This document shows positions 7,457 through 16,045 of a DNA stretch of 64,000 bases, piece by piece; within the stretch, counting starts at the first letter, position 1; every line of letters starts with the position of its first letter. Source of the stretch: CAIMWS01 sp964409245 (GTDB lineage: Bacteria > Verrucomicrobiota > Verrucomicrobiia > Limisphaerales > UBA1319); assembly GCA_964409245.1 (NCBI GenBank), contig CAYPCQ010000026.1:1-64000 (forward strand). Reading direction: 5' to 3'. The position numbers and the translations under genes are program-made. The notes beneath the pieces are model-generated. The model saw only the letters and a program-made list of their open reading frames with translations, had not been told where the DNA came from and searched no databases.

Positions 7457-9379
7457 TCAAGCGTTGGGCGGGGCTTGGGATGGGGAGTCCGGGGGGCGCT
7501 TGGGGGTGGCGGGGCGGCGGCTGAGGCGCTGGAAATAACCCCGCAGCACGCCATAATAATTGCGGGCGCCGTATTGGTGCGCGGCATGCTCCCGGGCATA
7601 ACCGCAAAGCCAGGGCGCCACCCGGCGTTTGGCCGCGCCGCCCAGGCGGGAAATGCCGAAGGCAAGCACCAGGCTGAGGCCGAGGATGAGCAGCAGAATG
7701 GCCGGGGCATAAACGGCGCGCCCGCCCAGGGAATAGAAGCCGGAGATGCCGATATCCTTGATGGGCGTGCGGGTGAGCAGCAAGGGGCCCAAGCCTTGGG
7801 GGCTGCTGGCCAGGGCCAGTTGCGTCCAATGCCAGGCGGCCAGTGGCACCAGGCCCAGCAGAATGCACAGCGCAGCCAGGGCGGTCTTGGGCAGCCACAT
7901 TTTCCAGGAAACCTCCAGCGCCTGCCGGGCGGCGCGCTGGCGCACCAGCGCGCTGGTGCGGGTGAGGAAAGCGGCCCCGAAGAACTTGACGAACACGGCC
8001 AGCGTCAGGCCCCCGTTCGCCATGGCGATGACGGCGCAAATGGGCAGGAAACTGGCGGCGGAACCGCACTGGATGACGGACACGTAAATGTTCCATTTGC
8101 TGGCAAAGCCGCAGAACAGCGGAACGCCCGCAATGGCCAGGCAGCCAGCCAGCGTTGTGCAGCCGGTCACCCGCATGTATTTGAACAAGCCGCCCAATTG
8201 GTTCAAATCCTGGGTGCCGGTGGCCTGGGCCACGGATCCGGCATTGAGGAACAGCAAGGTTTTGAACAGCCCGTGATTCACCGTGTGGAACAAAGCACCG
8301 AAAAAGGCCAGCGCGGCCAGCGCGGGCTGGGAGTGGATGACGCTCAGGCAGGCGCCGATGGCCAGGAGGATGTAACCCATCTGCCCGATGCTGCTATAGG
8401 CCAGCAGGCGCTTGGTTTGATCCTGCCGCAGCGCCTCCATGGTCCCCAGCAGCAGGGTGATGGTGCCCAGGACGGCGATGGCCAATCCCCATTCCTCGTT
8501 CGGATAGCTGGTGACGGAGGAGGCGGGCACCAGCCAGATAAAGTAGCGCATGAAACCATAAATCCCGGTTTTGATCATCACCCCCGAAAGCAGGGCGCTG
8601 ACGGGTGAGGGGGCCGCCGGATGGGCGTCCGGCAGCCAGACAGGCCCGAAAGGCCACATGCCCACCTTGATGCCGAAGCCCAGCAGGAACATCAGGAAAG
8701 CAAAATTCACCCAGCGGCTTTTCTCCTGGAACAATTGCGGCAGGTAATGGCTGAAGGTGTCGAAATCATACCGCGGCAAGGTTTCCTGGCCCACCACCGC
8801 CGAGGTCGTGGCCAGGCATAGGGCGCCGATGAGCGTCAGGGCGCAGGCGATTTGCATCATGACCAAATACTTGTTGGCGGCCCGCAGGTTGGCTGGCTGG
8901 GTGTGGTCGAAGCGGATCAAGCCAAACGCCGTCAGCGTCATCAGCTGCCAGAAAATGAAAAAGAAAAACAGGGTGTCGGTGGTGCATACAATGCCATGCA
9001 TGGCCCCGATGAAGAGCAGGAGGTTGGGGTAATAGCGCCGCACGGTGCGGCATGGGTCATGGCCCATGTATTCGATGGAATAAAAGGTGGAGGCCAGGGC
9101 GGTCACCGATATCAAGCCCAGGAAGATCGCGCTCAAGCCGTCAACGTAGATGCGGAGGGCAAACCCATATTTGGGCAGGGTCCAATAGGTGACCGCATGC
9201 GCGGGGCCAAACCAAAGAACCCGTCCGGCGGCGTAGAGCACCAGGCCGCTGGCGATCACGGTCACCAGGAACGCCAGCCAGCCGGAAAGGATTTTATGCC
9301 GCCCGGTCAACAGCGTGAGCACCGCCCCGGCGCAGCAGGCCAGGAAAGCGGCCATGACCGCATTTTCCGGAGTCAGCAT
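7457..9379 (-). CDS. Hydrogenase proton-pumping antiporter-like subunit (NuoL/M, HyfB/HycC-like)
   Basis: A 640-residue polytopic membrane protein of the Mrp/NuoL family that would move protons or sodium across the membrane, coupled to hydrogenase turnover. Family hallmarks are 'WLPDAHPAAPSPVSALLSG' followed by 'VMIKTGIYG', the lysine-bearing 'GFGIKVGMWPFG', and 'FCGFASKW' in the late helix. The transmembrane-5 motif, usually Phe-x-x-Trp-Glu-x-Met, reads 'FIFWQLMTL': the conserved Glu is Gln145 (codon CAG confirmed). The C-terminal 60 residues are charged and Pro-rich. It overlaps the protease gene by 7 bases and lies 8 bases before the large-subunit gene. Confidence 0.92.
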   Translation of the reverse strand: MLTPENAVMAAFLACCAGAVLTLLTGRHKILSGWLAFLVTVIASGLVLYAAGRVLWFGPAHAVTYWTLPKYGFALRIYVDGLSAIFLGLISVTALASTFYSIEYMGHDPCRTVRRYYPNLLLFIGAMHGIVCTTDTLFFFFIFWQLMTLTAFGLIRFDHTQPANLRAANKYLVMMQIACALTLIGALCLATTSAVVGQETLPRYDFDTFSHYLPQLFQEKSRWVNFAFLMFLLGFGIKVGMWPFGPVWLPDAHPAAPSPVSALLSGVMIKTGIYGFMRYFIWLVPASSVTSYPNEEWGLAIAVLGTITLLLGTMEALRQDQTKRLLAYSSIGQMGYILLAIGACLSVIHSQPALAALAFFGALFHTVNHGLFKTLLFLNAGSVAQATGTQDLNQLGGLFKYMRVTGCTTLAGCLAIAGVPLFCGFASKWNIYVSVIQCGSAASFLPICAVIAMANGGLTLAVFVKFFGAAFLTRTSALVRQRAARQALEVSWKMWLPKTALAALCILLGLVPLAAWHWTQLALASSPQGLGPLLLTRTPIKDIGISGFYSLGGRAVYAPAILLLILGLSLVLAFGISRLGGAAKRRVAPWLCGYAREHAAHQYGARNYYGVLRGYFQRLSRRPATPKRPPDSPSQAPPNA

Positions 9380-10020
9380 GGGCAGCCTCCGGCGGTTGGT
9401 TTGGCGGCCAGTGCAGCCAGAGCAGCCTCTGGGTGAAGCATTTTATTTGATGGATCATCCGCCTCGATCCGGCTGGGTGGCGGTGGTCTCTGGCTGCCCG
9501 ATCCGGTAGGGAGCGCCAAGGCTGCCGCCATTAAATCAGCCAGCGCCTCCACAGTGGTGGACACGGTTGGCGACAGGTTTGCGCCCCACGTCAGGTTTGC
9601 GGGTTGGATGGCGAGCAAACCCACCGTGGTTATCCCGCCGGATTCGACCAGTTGGGTCAGCGTGCTCAGCGCTATTTTGTGGGTTGAAAGCTGGGGGAAC
9701 TGGGAGGCGATCTGTGGCGAAGCCAAAAACGCGGCGGCCCCGGGCTGGCACTTCATGTCCACGGCGTCCAGCCATAACCAGCGGTCAAAGCCCTCCCCGG
9801 CCAGAGCGGCCAGCCAGTTTTCCGGGGTGGTCCCGGCGTCGATGATAGTCAACCGGCCCGTGTCCACGCGGGACGATTCCGGCGGGTGGCCCAGGCAACG
9901 TTCCTGCAGGCGGCGGGCCAGGTGGCAGCCGCAGCCATCATCGCCCCAATCCGGATTCCCGACGCCGGCCAGGCAGATTCGGTGGCATTGCGGATTAAGC
10001 CACTGGGGTAAATAATCCAT
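9373..10020 (-). CDS. Hydrogenase maturation protease (HycI/HybD-type)
   Basis: Endopeptidase that trims the C-terminal tail of the nickel-loaded large subunit. The N-terminal 'GVGNPDWGDDGCGCHLARRL' is the family GxGN-x(3)-GDDG metal-binding signature. Mid-protein 'DAGTTPEN' and 'WLDAVDM' supply the usual acidic residues, and 'STHKIALSTL' carries the conserved histidine. The C-terminal 40 residues are low-complexity, an extension beyond the usual ~160-residue protease. The start is the ATG at 10020 ('MDYLPQWLNPQC'), sharing one base with the previous stop. It sits between the electron-input genes and the membrane arm, which supports one co-produced complex. Confidence 0.85.
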   Translation of the reverse strand: MDYLPQWLNPQCHRICLAGVGNPDWGDDGCGCHLARRLQERCLGHPPESSRVDTGRLTIIDAGTTPENWLAALAGEGFDRWLWLDAVDMKCQPGAAAFLASPQIASQFPQLSTHKIALSTLTQLVESGGITTVGLLAIQPANLTWGANLSPTVSTTVEALADLMAAALALPTGSGSQRPPPPSRIEADDPSNKMLHPEAALAALAAKPTAGGCPC

Positions 10021-10877
10021 CAAATATCCTCCCCCAGCTTTTGGATCTGTTCGTAAGTGAACACGGGGCCATCCAGGCAGACATAGGCCACCCCGATACA
10101 ACAATGCCCGCATTTGCCCACGCCGCACTTCATGTAGCGCTCCAGCGTGGAAACAATATGGTTATCCTTGAACCCCATGGCCACCAGATCTTTGATGACA
10201 AACCGGAACATCACCGGCGGCCCGCAAACAAAGGCGGTGGTGTTTTCCACCGGGATGGAAACCCCGGGTTTCTTGAACAGGCCGCCCACCACCCCCACGT
10301 GGCCGGTCCAGGAGGCATCGGCGCGATCCACCGTGAGATGGCATTCAAAACCGGCGGTCTTTTCCCATTCTCGAAGGCTGGCCAGATACATCAGATCCCG
10401 GGGATTGCGGGATCCGTAAAAGACCTGGATCCGGCCGTATTGCGCGCGGTTTTTGAGCGCATAAACAATGCCGGACCGGAGCGGGATGAGCCCGATGCCG
10501 CCCGCCACAAAAACCAGGTTTTGCCCATGGTAGCTTGCCATGGGGAAGCCATTGCCGTAGGGTCCGCGGACGCCGAATTGCGCGCCGGGTTTGAGCTGAT
10601 GCAGGGCGGCGGTGGCGCTTCCCACCTGGCGGATGGTGAAAAAGGTTTCGCTTTCAGTGGGGCTGGGGGGCAGGGAAGCCGGGAATTCGCCCGTGCCGAA
10701 TATCGATACCTGTGCGAACTGTCCCGGGCGGAAGCGGCGGAAGGATTCCTGGTCGGCGGAATCCTTAAAATGCCAGAAAAAGGTCTTCACCTCCGTGATC
10801 TCGTCCACCACGCGATCGAGGATGGCTATCTTGGGCAGATAAATATTTTCAGGCTCGAACCGGTTCATGGGGTTCAT
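10020..10877 (-). CDS. FAD/NAD(P)-binding oxidoreductase subunit (HydG/AsrB-like, sulfhydrogenase gamma type)
   Basis: Diaphorase-type electron-entry subunit of the ferredoxin-NADP+ reductase superfamily. The FAD-binding beta-barrel spans about residues 10-115 ('RPGQFAQVSIFG', 'GVRGPYGNGFP'). The NAD(P)-binding Rossmann part starts at 'FVAGGIGLIPLRSG' and includes 'VCGPPVMFRFV'. A C-terminal [2Fe-2S] cysteine cluster lies in 'MKCGVGKCGHCCIG' with a later cysteine. The same layout is known from archaeal sulfhydrogenase HydG and anaerobic sulfite reductase AsrB. Its start overlaps the HydB-like gene by 29 bases (an internal ATG at 10868 is a possible alternative). It suggests that NAD(H) or NADP(H) exchanges electrons with the hydrogenase. 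Confidence 0.87.
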   Translation of the reverse strand: MNPMNRFEPENIYLPKIAILDRVVDEITEVKTFFWHFKDSADQESFRRFRPGQFAQVSIFGTGEFPASLPPSPTESETFFTIRQVGSATAALHQLKPGAQFGVRGPYGNGFPMASYHGQNLVFVAGGIGLIPLRSGIVYALKNRAQYGRIQVFYGSRNPRDLMYLASLREWEKTAGFECHLTVDRADASWTGHVGVVGGLFKKPGVSIPVENTTAFVCGPPVMFRFVIKDLVAMGFKDNHIVSTLERYMKCGVGKCGHCCIGVAYVCLDGPVFTYEQIQKLGEDI

Positions 10878-11934
10878 TGGCGGCGGTGGCCCGCCGGATC
10901 ATTTCCACCACACTGGGCATGCCCACTTCGCCGTGGCACACGGCGGCGCAGCGGCCGCAGCCCACGCAAGCCATGGATAATTCCCGCTGCATGAAATAAT
11001 GGGCCAGCTTCCGGAAAAAGCGGCGGTTGCGGCGGTCATGAACGGCTTTGCGGGGATTGAAACCGCCTGCCATGCGGGTGTAGCCGGTCAAGGCGCAGGC
11101 ATCCCAGATGCGTACCCGTTCCACTTCCACCTCGCTCAGGCGGCGGTCGCTCACCGTGAAGCAGGTGCAAGCCGGGCAGACAAAGGTGCAGCCGCCGCAT
11201 TCCAGACAGCGGATGCCCACTTCCTCCCAGATCTTGTCCAGGACCTTCCCCTGGGAAATATACCGCACCGCGGCGGAAAACCAGCTGGTGGTGGCCTTGA
11301 ATTGGCGGCGGGTGGCGTCCAGGATTTCCCGCCGGCGATCCACGTGGGCCGGAGTGCCTTTTTTAAATATCGGGTTGGTGAATAATTTTTCACCCGCCTC
11401 GGAACCGGCCACCGCCATGAATTCGCCGCCCAGATCCATCAATTGCAGGTCGAAATGGCCGCGCGCGGCCGGCCCGGTATCCGCACAAGGACAGTAGCAG
11501 CTTTTGTCGATGTCCGCCTCGGGATCAGTGCAAACCACGTTGACCAGGAATAGCTGGCGGCGGCGCTGTTCATAGTAGGCGTCACGGAATCCGCGGCCCA
11601 GGAAATAACGGTCCAGGTGATCGATCCCGGCCACATCACAGGAGCGGATGCCGAAGATAGCCCGCCGGACCTGGTTGTATTCCGGCTCCAATTTCCAATC
11701 CCCGGCCTCCTGCCTGATGCGCAATAGGCGCTCGATGTGCGGCAGCAGAAAACGCTTGGGCGGATAATAGGGATTGGGCACGTGGATCTGAATCCGGTCC
11801 CGGTTGGTGTCGGTCACCACGTCGAAATAAGAGTCCCGCCCACGCCCGTAAAACGGAGCGTAAACCTCGTGGTCCTGGCGCAGCAGATCCACGATCTTCA
11901 AGACATCTTCACCATGGACAATCCGGGCGCGCAT
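10849..11934 (-). CDS. 4Fe-4S electron-transfer subunit (HydB/AsrA-like, sulfhydrogenase beta type)
   Basis: A 361-residue iron-sulfur protein of the HydB/AsrA family, the partner of HydG-type flavoproteins. The N-terminal half has 'FGIRSCDVAGI' and a cysteine patch 'DKSCYCPCADTGP'. The C-terminal half holds two clusters, 'CLECGGCTFVCPACTCF' and 'CVGCGRCAAVCHGEVGM'. It would relay electrons between the FAD/NAD(P) subunit and the rest of the complex. The start codon overlaps the FDH-like stop by one base (TGATG), and the end overlaps HydG by 29 bases, so the three genes are translationally coupled. Confidence 0.87.
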   Translation of the reverse strand: MRARIVHGEDVLKIVDLLRQDHEVYAPFYGRGRDSYFDVVTDTNRDRIQIHVPNPYYPPKRFLLPHIERLLRIRQEAGDWKLEPEYNQVRRAIFGIRSCDVAGIDHLDRYFLGRGFRDAYYEQRRRQLFLVNVVCTDPEADIDKSCYCPCADTGPAARGHFDLQLMDLGGEFMAVAGSEAGEKLFTNPIFKKGTPAHVDRRREILDATRRQFKATTSWFSAAVRYISQGKVLDKIWEEVGIRCLECGGCTFVCPACTCFTVSDRRLSEVEVERVRIWDACALTGYTRMAGGFNPRKAVHDRRNRRFFRKLAHYFMQRELSMACVGCGRCAAVCHGEVGMPSVVEMIRRATAANEPHEPVRA

Positions 11935-13979
11935 CAGCCGGTCCTTTGCGTTTTTTCCAGGCGCACAAACACCGGTTTGCCCAGGTGGCCCGTTTCGCCG
12001 GTGGACTCACCGATGATTTGCCGCTCCAGTTCATTGGCGAAATACGGCATGAAAACCGTTCCCGGCCGGACCTCCTGGGTGACCCGCGCGGTGGTGGTGG
12101 CGGCGCCGGTGGGCGCCACCAGCCGGATGGCGTTGCCGTCCCGGATTCCCAGCCGCTGGGCATCTTCCGAGTTGATATCGACGAAGCCTTGAGGGTAATC
12201 CAGAAGCAAAACCCGCATTTCCCGTTTGAGGGTTTCACTGTGCTTCACCAGCACATTCTGGTGCCAATAATACAACGAGTGCCCGAAAACCAGCGCGAGC
12301 GGGTATTCCGGCGAGGCCCCAAAAATGGCGGCGCTCCGGGTGTAAAGCTGGAACCGGAATGGCTGGCCGGCAATGGTTTCGCCAAACAAATACCGGGTTC
12401 CCAAAGGTTTATCTTTCGTGCATGGCCATTGGCGTCCGTATTCCCGGCTGAGGTTGTCGTAGCTGGCGCCGCTATAGAACGGGACCGCGGCGCCGATTTC
12501 ATCCATGATTTCCGAGGCGGACCCATAGTTCCAATCCGCTCCCAGCCGCTGGGCGACTTCGGTTAATTGCCGCCAGGCAGGCAGGGGACCGGGAGGTGGA
12601 TCGATGACTTGCTCCGCTATTTGAATCCGCCGCTCAGTGCTGGTGAAGGAAACCTGTTCCTCCCCAAAAGCCACCACTGGCAAAATGACATGCGCGAACT
12701 GGGCCGTTCCGGTCATGAACAGGTGCTGGACTACCACCAAGTCCAATTGCTGCAAAGTGGTGGCGGCGTCACCGAAAAAGGCAGTGGTCACGGGGTCATA
12801 CCGGCAGAGCCAGAGCGCGCGCAACTGGCCCTGGGCCTGCCTGCCCAGCATGGCACGGGCGCCGAGACCGGGTTGGTCCGGAAGCTGCGCCCCCCACAAA
12901 CGGCCGAGGCGCTCCCGCTCAGGCGCATGATCGATTGGCTGGTAGCCGGGCAATTGGTCTGGCAGCATGCCCATGTCGCACACGCCCTGGAGATTGTTTT
13001 GCTCGGTCAGGGCAAATAGCCCGGCACCTGGTTTGCCCAGGTTGCCAGTCAGCAGCACGAGATCCACAATGGCCCGGATGCTATCCTTGCCGCGGGTTTC
13101 GATGCCCGTGGAATAAAGCAAAGCGGCCGGTTTTGCCTGGGCATAGACGATGGCCGCCGCTTCGATCATCGGGGCGGGCACCCCGCAAATTTCGGCGCAG
13201 GTCAACAGATCGAATTGGTGGGCATGCTCCAGAAATGCTTCAAAGTTGCGGCAATGGTTTTTTATGAAGGCGGTGTTCAACAAGCCGCGGTCGATGATCA
13301 CTTTGGCCATCGCGCCATAGAGCAGCACCCCGGTGCCGGGCCGCAGCTGAAGGAAGTAATCCGCGTGTTCCGCCAAACGGTGGCGGCGGGCATCGATCAC
13401 AATCAGCTTGGCCCCTTTGAGCTTGGCGCGGATCACCCAGCCGCCGATGGTGGGCAATTGCGCCGCCAAATCCACGCGATCAACCAGGATCACCTCGCTT
13501 TGGGCCAGCTCGGAAATGGAATTCGTGGTGGCTGGGAGCCCGATCATTTCGGACAGCACGTTGATGCTGTTGTTGCAATAAACCCCGCTGCCATGGTCCA
13601 CGTTGTTAGTATGGAAAATGGCGCGGGCCATTTTTTGGAGCAAATAAGCCTCCTCGTTGGAACAGCGTGGTGAATTAAAAAACGCCAGGGCTTGCGATCC
13701 ATGCCGTTGATGAATGTCCTGCAGGCGGCCAGCCACATATTGGAACGCTTCCGGCCAGCTGACTTCCTCGAATTGGCCCCGCTTGCGGATGAGTGGCTGT
13801 TTCAGCCGGTCCGGGGAACTGGCCACCTCATGCACATGCCAGCCACGCACACAGATCCGGCCTTCGTTGGCCGGATGGGACATGCTCGGATACGCCCCGG
13901 TGATCTGGCTGCCGGCGGTTTCCAGGTAGATGCCGCAGCCCACTCCACAAAAAGTGCAGGTCGTCAGCTTTTGGGCCAT
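11934..13979 (-). CDS. Formate-dehydrogenase-like molybdopterin oxidoreductase, altered active site
   Basis: First gene of the operon, 681 residues, FdhF/NuoG superfamily. An N-terminal [4Fe-4S] domain has C8, C11, C15 and C43, followed by molybdopterin domains and a C-terminal MGD-binding domain ('DINSEDAQRLGIRDGNAIRL'). The formate-site residues are missing. Where FdhF has 'NVD' and then, six residues on, Sec or Cys followed by His, this protein has Tyr134-Cys135. The conserved Arg before 'QNN' reads Thr ('ALTEQNNLQGVCDMG'). The Lys after the fourth Fe-S cysteine is Arg45. The cofactor-binding framework looks intact. It may act on another substrate, or only as an electron-transfer or structural subunit. 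Alignment to E. coli FdhF is from memory but anchored on clear blocks. Confidence 0.85.
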   Translation of the reverse strand: MAQKLTTCTFCGVGCGIYLETAGSQITGAYPSMSHPANEGRICVRGWHVHEVASSPDRLKQPLIRKRGQFEEVSWPEAFQYVAGRLQDIHQRHGSQALAFFNSPRCSNEEAYLLQKMARAIFHTNNVDHGSGVYCNNSINVLSEMIGLPATTNSISELAQSEVILVDRVDLAAQLPTIGGWVIRAKLKGAKLIVIDARRHRLAEHADYFLQLRPGTGVLLYGAMAKVIIDRGLLNTAFIKNHCRNFEAFLEHAHQFDLLTCAEICGVPAPMIEAAAIVYAQAKPAALLYSTGIETRGKDSIRAIVDLVLLTGNLGKPGAGLFALTEQNNLQGVCDMGMLPDQLPGYQPIDHAPERERLGRLWGAQLPDQPGLGARAMLGRQAQGQLRALWLCRYDPVTTAFFGDAATTLQQLDLVVVQHLFMTGTAQFAHVILPVVAFGEEQVSFTSTERRIQIAEQVIDPPPGPLPAWRQLTEVAQRLGADWNYGSASEIMDEIGAAVPFYSGASYDNLSREYGRQWPCTKDKPLGTRYLFGETIAGQPFRFQLYTRSAAIFGASPEYPLALVFGHSLYYWHQNVLVKHSETLKREMRVLLLDYPQGFVDINSEDAQRLGIRDGNAIRLVAPTGAATTTARVTQEVRPGTVFMPYFANELERQIIGESTGETGHLGKPVFVRLEKTQRTG

Positions 13980-14072
13980 GCCGACCTTCCTTCAATCAAG
14001 CAGCTTCCTCCAACCAGGCGCTGGGTGATGTTCACGTTGGGGCGTCGTAGTTTCAAGCTGATGCCTCATTTA

Positions 14073-14100
14073 ATATTACCAAGGGGCCAAAGACAAACAA
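14073..14100 (-). promoter_or_regulatory. Candidate sigma70 promoter of the hydrogenase operon
   Basis: Reading the minus strand, TTGTTT and TAATAT are spaced by 16 bases, about 95 bases before the ATG at 13979. I looked for a sigma54 (GG-N10-GC) element, common for hydrogenase operons, and did not find a good one. The match is weak and based on inspection only. Confidence 0.3.
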
Positions 14101-14264
14101 AAAATGAGTATTGCTTATTTTTCAGTGCTTCGGTGTGGCCTTGGGCTTAACCAATCCCATGGGCCACTTTGGCGGATTAACCGCCCGATGGGTTCTGGCT
14201 GAAGGGGACGATGATCCAAGTGTGGCCCGGAAGAACTTGTTGATCGGTTCCAGGGGGGAGGGGA

Positions 14265-14843
14265 TCAGGCGAGCGGGAAAGGGGACAAAACCCGATGGAT
14301 TGGACCTTGGGGGGAGAGTGTGCTCTGGATGAGTTCAAAACGGGTGGCCACCCACGCGGCCGGGGCCACCTGGAGTTTGTGAAATAATTCCGGCAGTGAT
14401 TGGGGTGGCGGCTTTCCTTCGCGGGTTCGGCCCAAGGTTAGATGGGGCTTGAAGGCCCGCTGTTCATGGTTGTCGCCCCAAGGCTGGCTGGCCTGGCTGA
14501 TTTGTTGTTGCAGGTTCTCCAACCCAGCGAGATCGCCCTGCAAGCCGATGAAGATGACCCGCGGGCGGCGTGGGTCCGGGAAACTGCCCGGTTCACCCAG
14601 GCACAAGTTGAGCCTGGGGCCGGCCGGCGCGGAGCGCAAGGCCTCCTCCAAAGGGGCAACCTGGCCGGGGGTTACATTGCCCAGGAATCGCAAAGTCAGA
14701 TGAATTTGGGCTGGCCGCACCCAGCGGATTACGCTTCCTAAAGGCCGTTGCAGTCTGTTTTGCAGAAGCTCGAGTTCAGCCTGGACCTCCGCGGGCAAAG
14801 GAATGGCGAGGAACAGGCGCCAGGTTTCCAGAGGGGCAGTCAT
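14265..14843 (-). CDS. thpR: RNA 2',3'-cyclic phosphodiesterase (2H family, LigT-like)
   Basis: A 2H-superfamily RNA end-processing enzyme that opens 2',3'-cyclic phosphates or joins 2'-5' RNA ends. Both catalytic His-x-Thr-x motifs are present as 'HLTLRFLG' and 'HLTLGRTR'. At 192 residues, length is typical. The start is the ATG at 14843 ('MTAPLETWRLFLAIPLP'), where family similarity begins; the frame upstream overlaps the next gene. It lies 13 bases after the TPR-protein gene on the same strand. The roughly 285 bases between this gene's end and the hydrogenase operon hold only the candidate promoter at 14073-14100. Confidence 0.88.
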   Translation of the reverse strand: MTAPLETWRLFLAIPLPAEVQAELELLQNRLQRPLGSVIRWVRPAQIHLTLRFLGNVTPGQVAPLEEALRSAPAGPRLNLCLGEPGSFPDPRRPRVIFIGLQGDLAGLENLQQQISQASQPWGDNHEQRAFKPHLTLGRTREGKPPPQSLPELFHKLQVAPAAWVATRFELIQSTLSPQGPIHRVLSPFPLA

Positions 14844-14856
14844 GGCGTGTGGCGGA

Positions 14857-15252
14857 TCAGCCCAGCACCTGGGAAGCCCATTTGTTCGCAACCTCCTTTT
14901 GAGCCTCCGTGGCGCCGGGATTTTCGGTGATGGTTTTCAGGCAGCGAAGGGCTTTGTTGAACTGGCCCAGATCGCAATACCATTGGGCGAGCAGGAGGTT
15001 GCCTTCGTAGTTGCCGGGCTGCTTGGCCACCTCGGCATTGGCCAATTTTATGGCTTGGTCCACCTGGCCCTCTGCGGCCAGGGTTTTGGCCATTTTCATG
15101 TCCGGCAAAAAGCTGGAACTTACATCGTAATGGGAGGATACCACCAAGGGTTGGATGGCGGTATTGGCAAGCCATCCCGTCAACCGCCAGATCATTACTC
15201 CCAGGACGCACGCGCCTGCGAACGCCACGATCCAAATGACGATTATGCCCAT
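14857..15252 (-). CDS. Membrane-anchored TPR-like protein, function unknown
   Basis: A 131-residue protein with one N-terminal transmembrane helix ('IIVIWIVAFAGACVLGVMIW') and a soluble part with one to two TPR-like repeats ('AEGQVDQAIKLANAEVAKQP' and 'LGQFNKALRCLKTITENPG'). No catalytic motif is visible. It is probably co-transcribed with the HAD gene upstream and thpR downstream (21- and 13-base gaps). I cannot assign a role. Confidence 0.75.
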   Translation of the reverse strand: MGIIVIWIVAFAGACVLGVMIWRLTGWLANTAIQPLVVSSHYDVSSSFLPDMKMAKTLAAEGQVDQAIKLANAEVAKQPGNYEGNLLLAQWYCDLGQFNKALRCLKTITENPGATEAQKEVANKWASQVLG

Positions 15253-15273
15253 AATCGATGCCTCGTATCGCGA

Positions 15274-15927
15274 TTAATTAAACCATTGGCCGATCACTTC
15301 GATGCACGCTTCGTTCAAGTCCTTGACCACCCAGTCGGCCAAAGCCAGGCTCGGAGCTGCGTGGGTGGTGGTCAAGGCCACTGCTTTCATGCCCGCTGTT
15401 TTGGCAGCTTGCAAGCCGACTGGCGCATCCTCGAACACCACACATTTTGCCGGGTCGGCAGCCAGGCTGGTGGCGGCTTTAAGAAACACTTCCGGATCCG
15501 GTTTGCCATGGGCCACGTCATCGCCCGTGATGGCAGCCTGAAAAAAAGATCCCAGCGCCAGTTTTTCCAAGGTGGCGTCCAGATTCAGGCGGGGAGTGGA
15601 AGTGCCCAGCGCACAACGGATTCCGGATTGTGCCAGAGTTTCCAGCCAAGACCTGGCTCCGGGGATCGTGGTGGCACCTTGTTCTGCCACCAACTGCCGG
15701 TATAATTCCTCTTTCCGCAGAGACCACTCCTGGATCAAGCGAGGGTTTTTCGTCCAACCCAGGATATCCGGAATGACGCGCTCGTTCTTCATGCCGAAAC
15801 TGCGCTGAAAACAACCCGGCCCGATCCGCAGGCCATGCTCTGCCGCCAGTAATTCCCAAGCTTGCTCGTGCTGGCGGGAGGAGTCGATGATCACGCCATC
15901 CCAATCAAAAATTGCCACCCAATTCAT
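15274..15927 (-). CDS. HAD-superfamily phosphatase/phosphomutase (beta-phosphoglucomutase-like)
   Basis: A 217-residue HAD hydrolase of subfamily IA. Motif I is 'FDWDGVIIDS' with nucleophile D8 and acid/base D10. Motif II is the Thr in 'CALGTSTPR'. Motif III/IV includes 'GKPDPEVFLKAA' and 'VVFEDAPVGLQAAKTAGM'. A cap domain of helices lies between motifs I and II. Substrates of this group are small phosphorylated sugars or glycolate-type metabolites, and the sequence alone does not decide. First gene of a three-gene minus-strand run. Confidence 0.88.
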   Translation of the reverse strand: MNWVAIFDWDGVIIDSSRQHEQAWELLAAEHGLRIGPGCFQRSFGMKNERVIPDILGWTKNPRLIQEWSLRKEELYRQLVAEQGATTIPGARSWLETLAQSGIRCALGTSTPRLNLDATLEKLALGSFFQAAITGDDVAHGKPDPEVFLKAATSLAADPAKCVVFEDAPVGLQAAKTAGMKAVALTTTHAAPSLALADWVVKDLNEACIEVIGQWFN

Positions 15928-16045
15928 GGATAAGTCAGAACCTCATTGCCGGTCACTGAGCGGAACTTTACCCAAAACCGGTGAGGTATGCAATACTGCG
16001 TTGAGGTGGTAATTCTGGCGATGGGAAAAGGCTGAAAGCTAAAAG

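Noticed and set aside
7449..8096. Upstream extension of the hydrogenase large-subunit frame
   Set aside because: The extension is Arg/Pro-rich and antiphase to the antiporter gene; NuoC similarity starts only after the ATG at 7448.
13980..14264. Sigma54 promoter for the hydrogenase operon
   Set aside because: Searched for GG-N10-GC spacing on the minus strand; the nearest candidates miss the TTGC half. Only a weak sigma70-like match remains.
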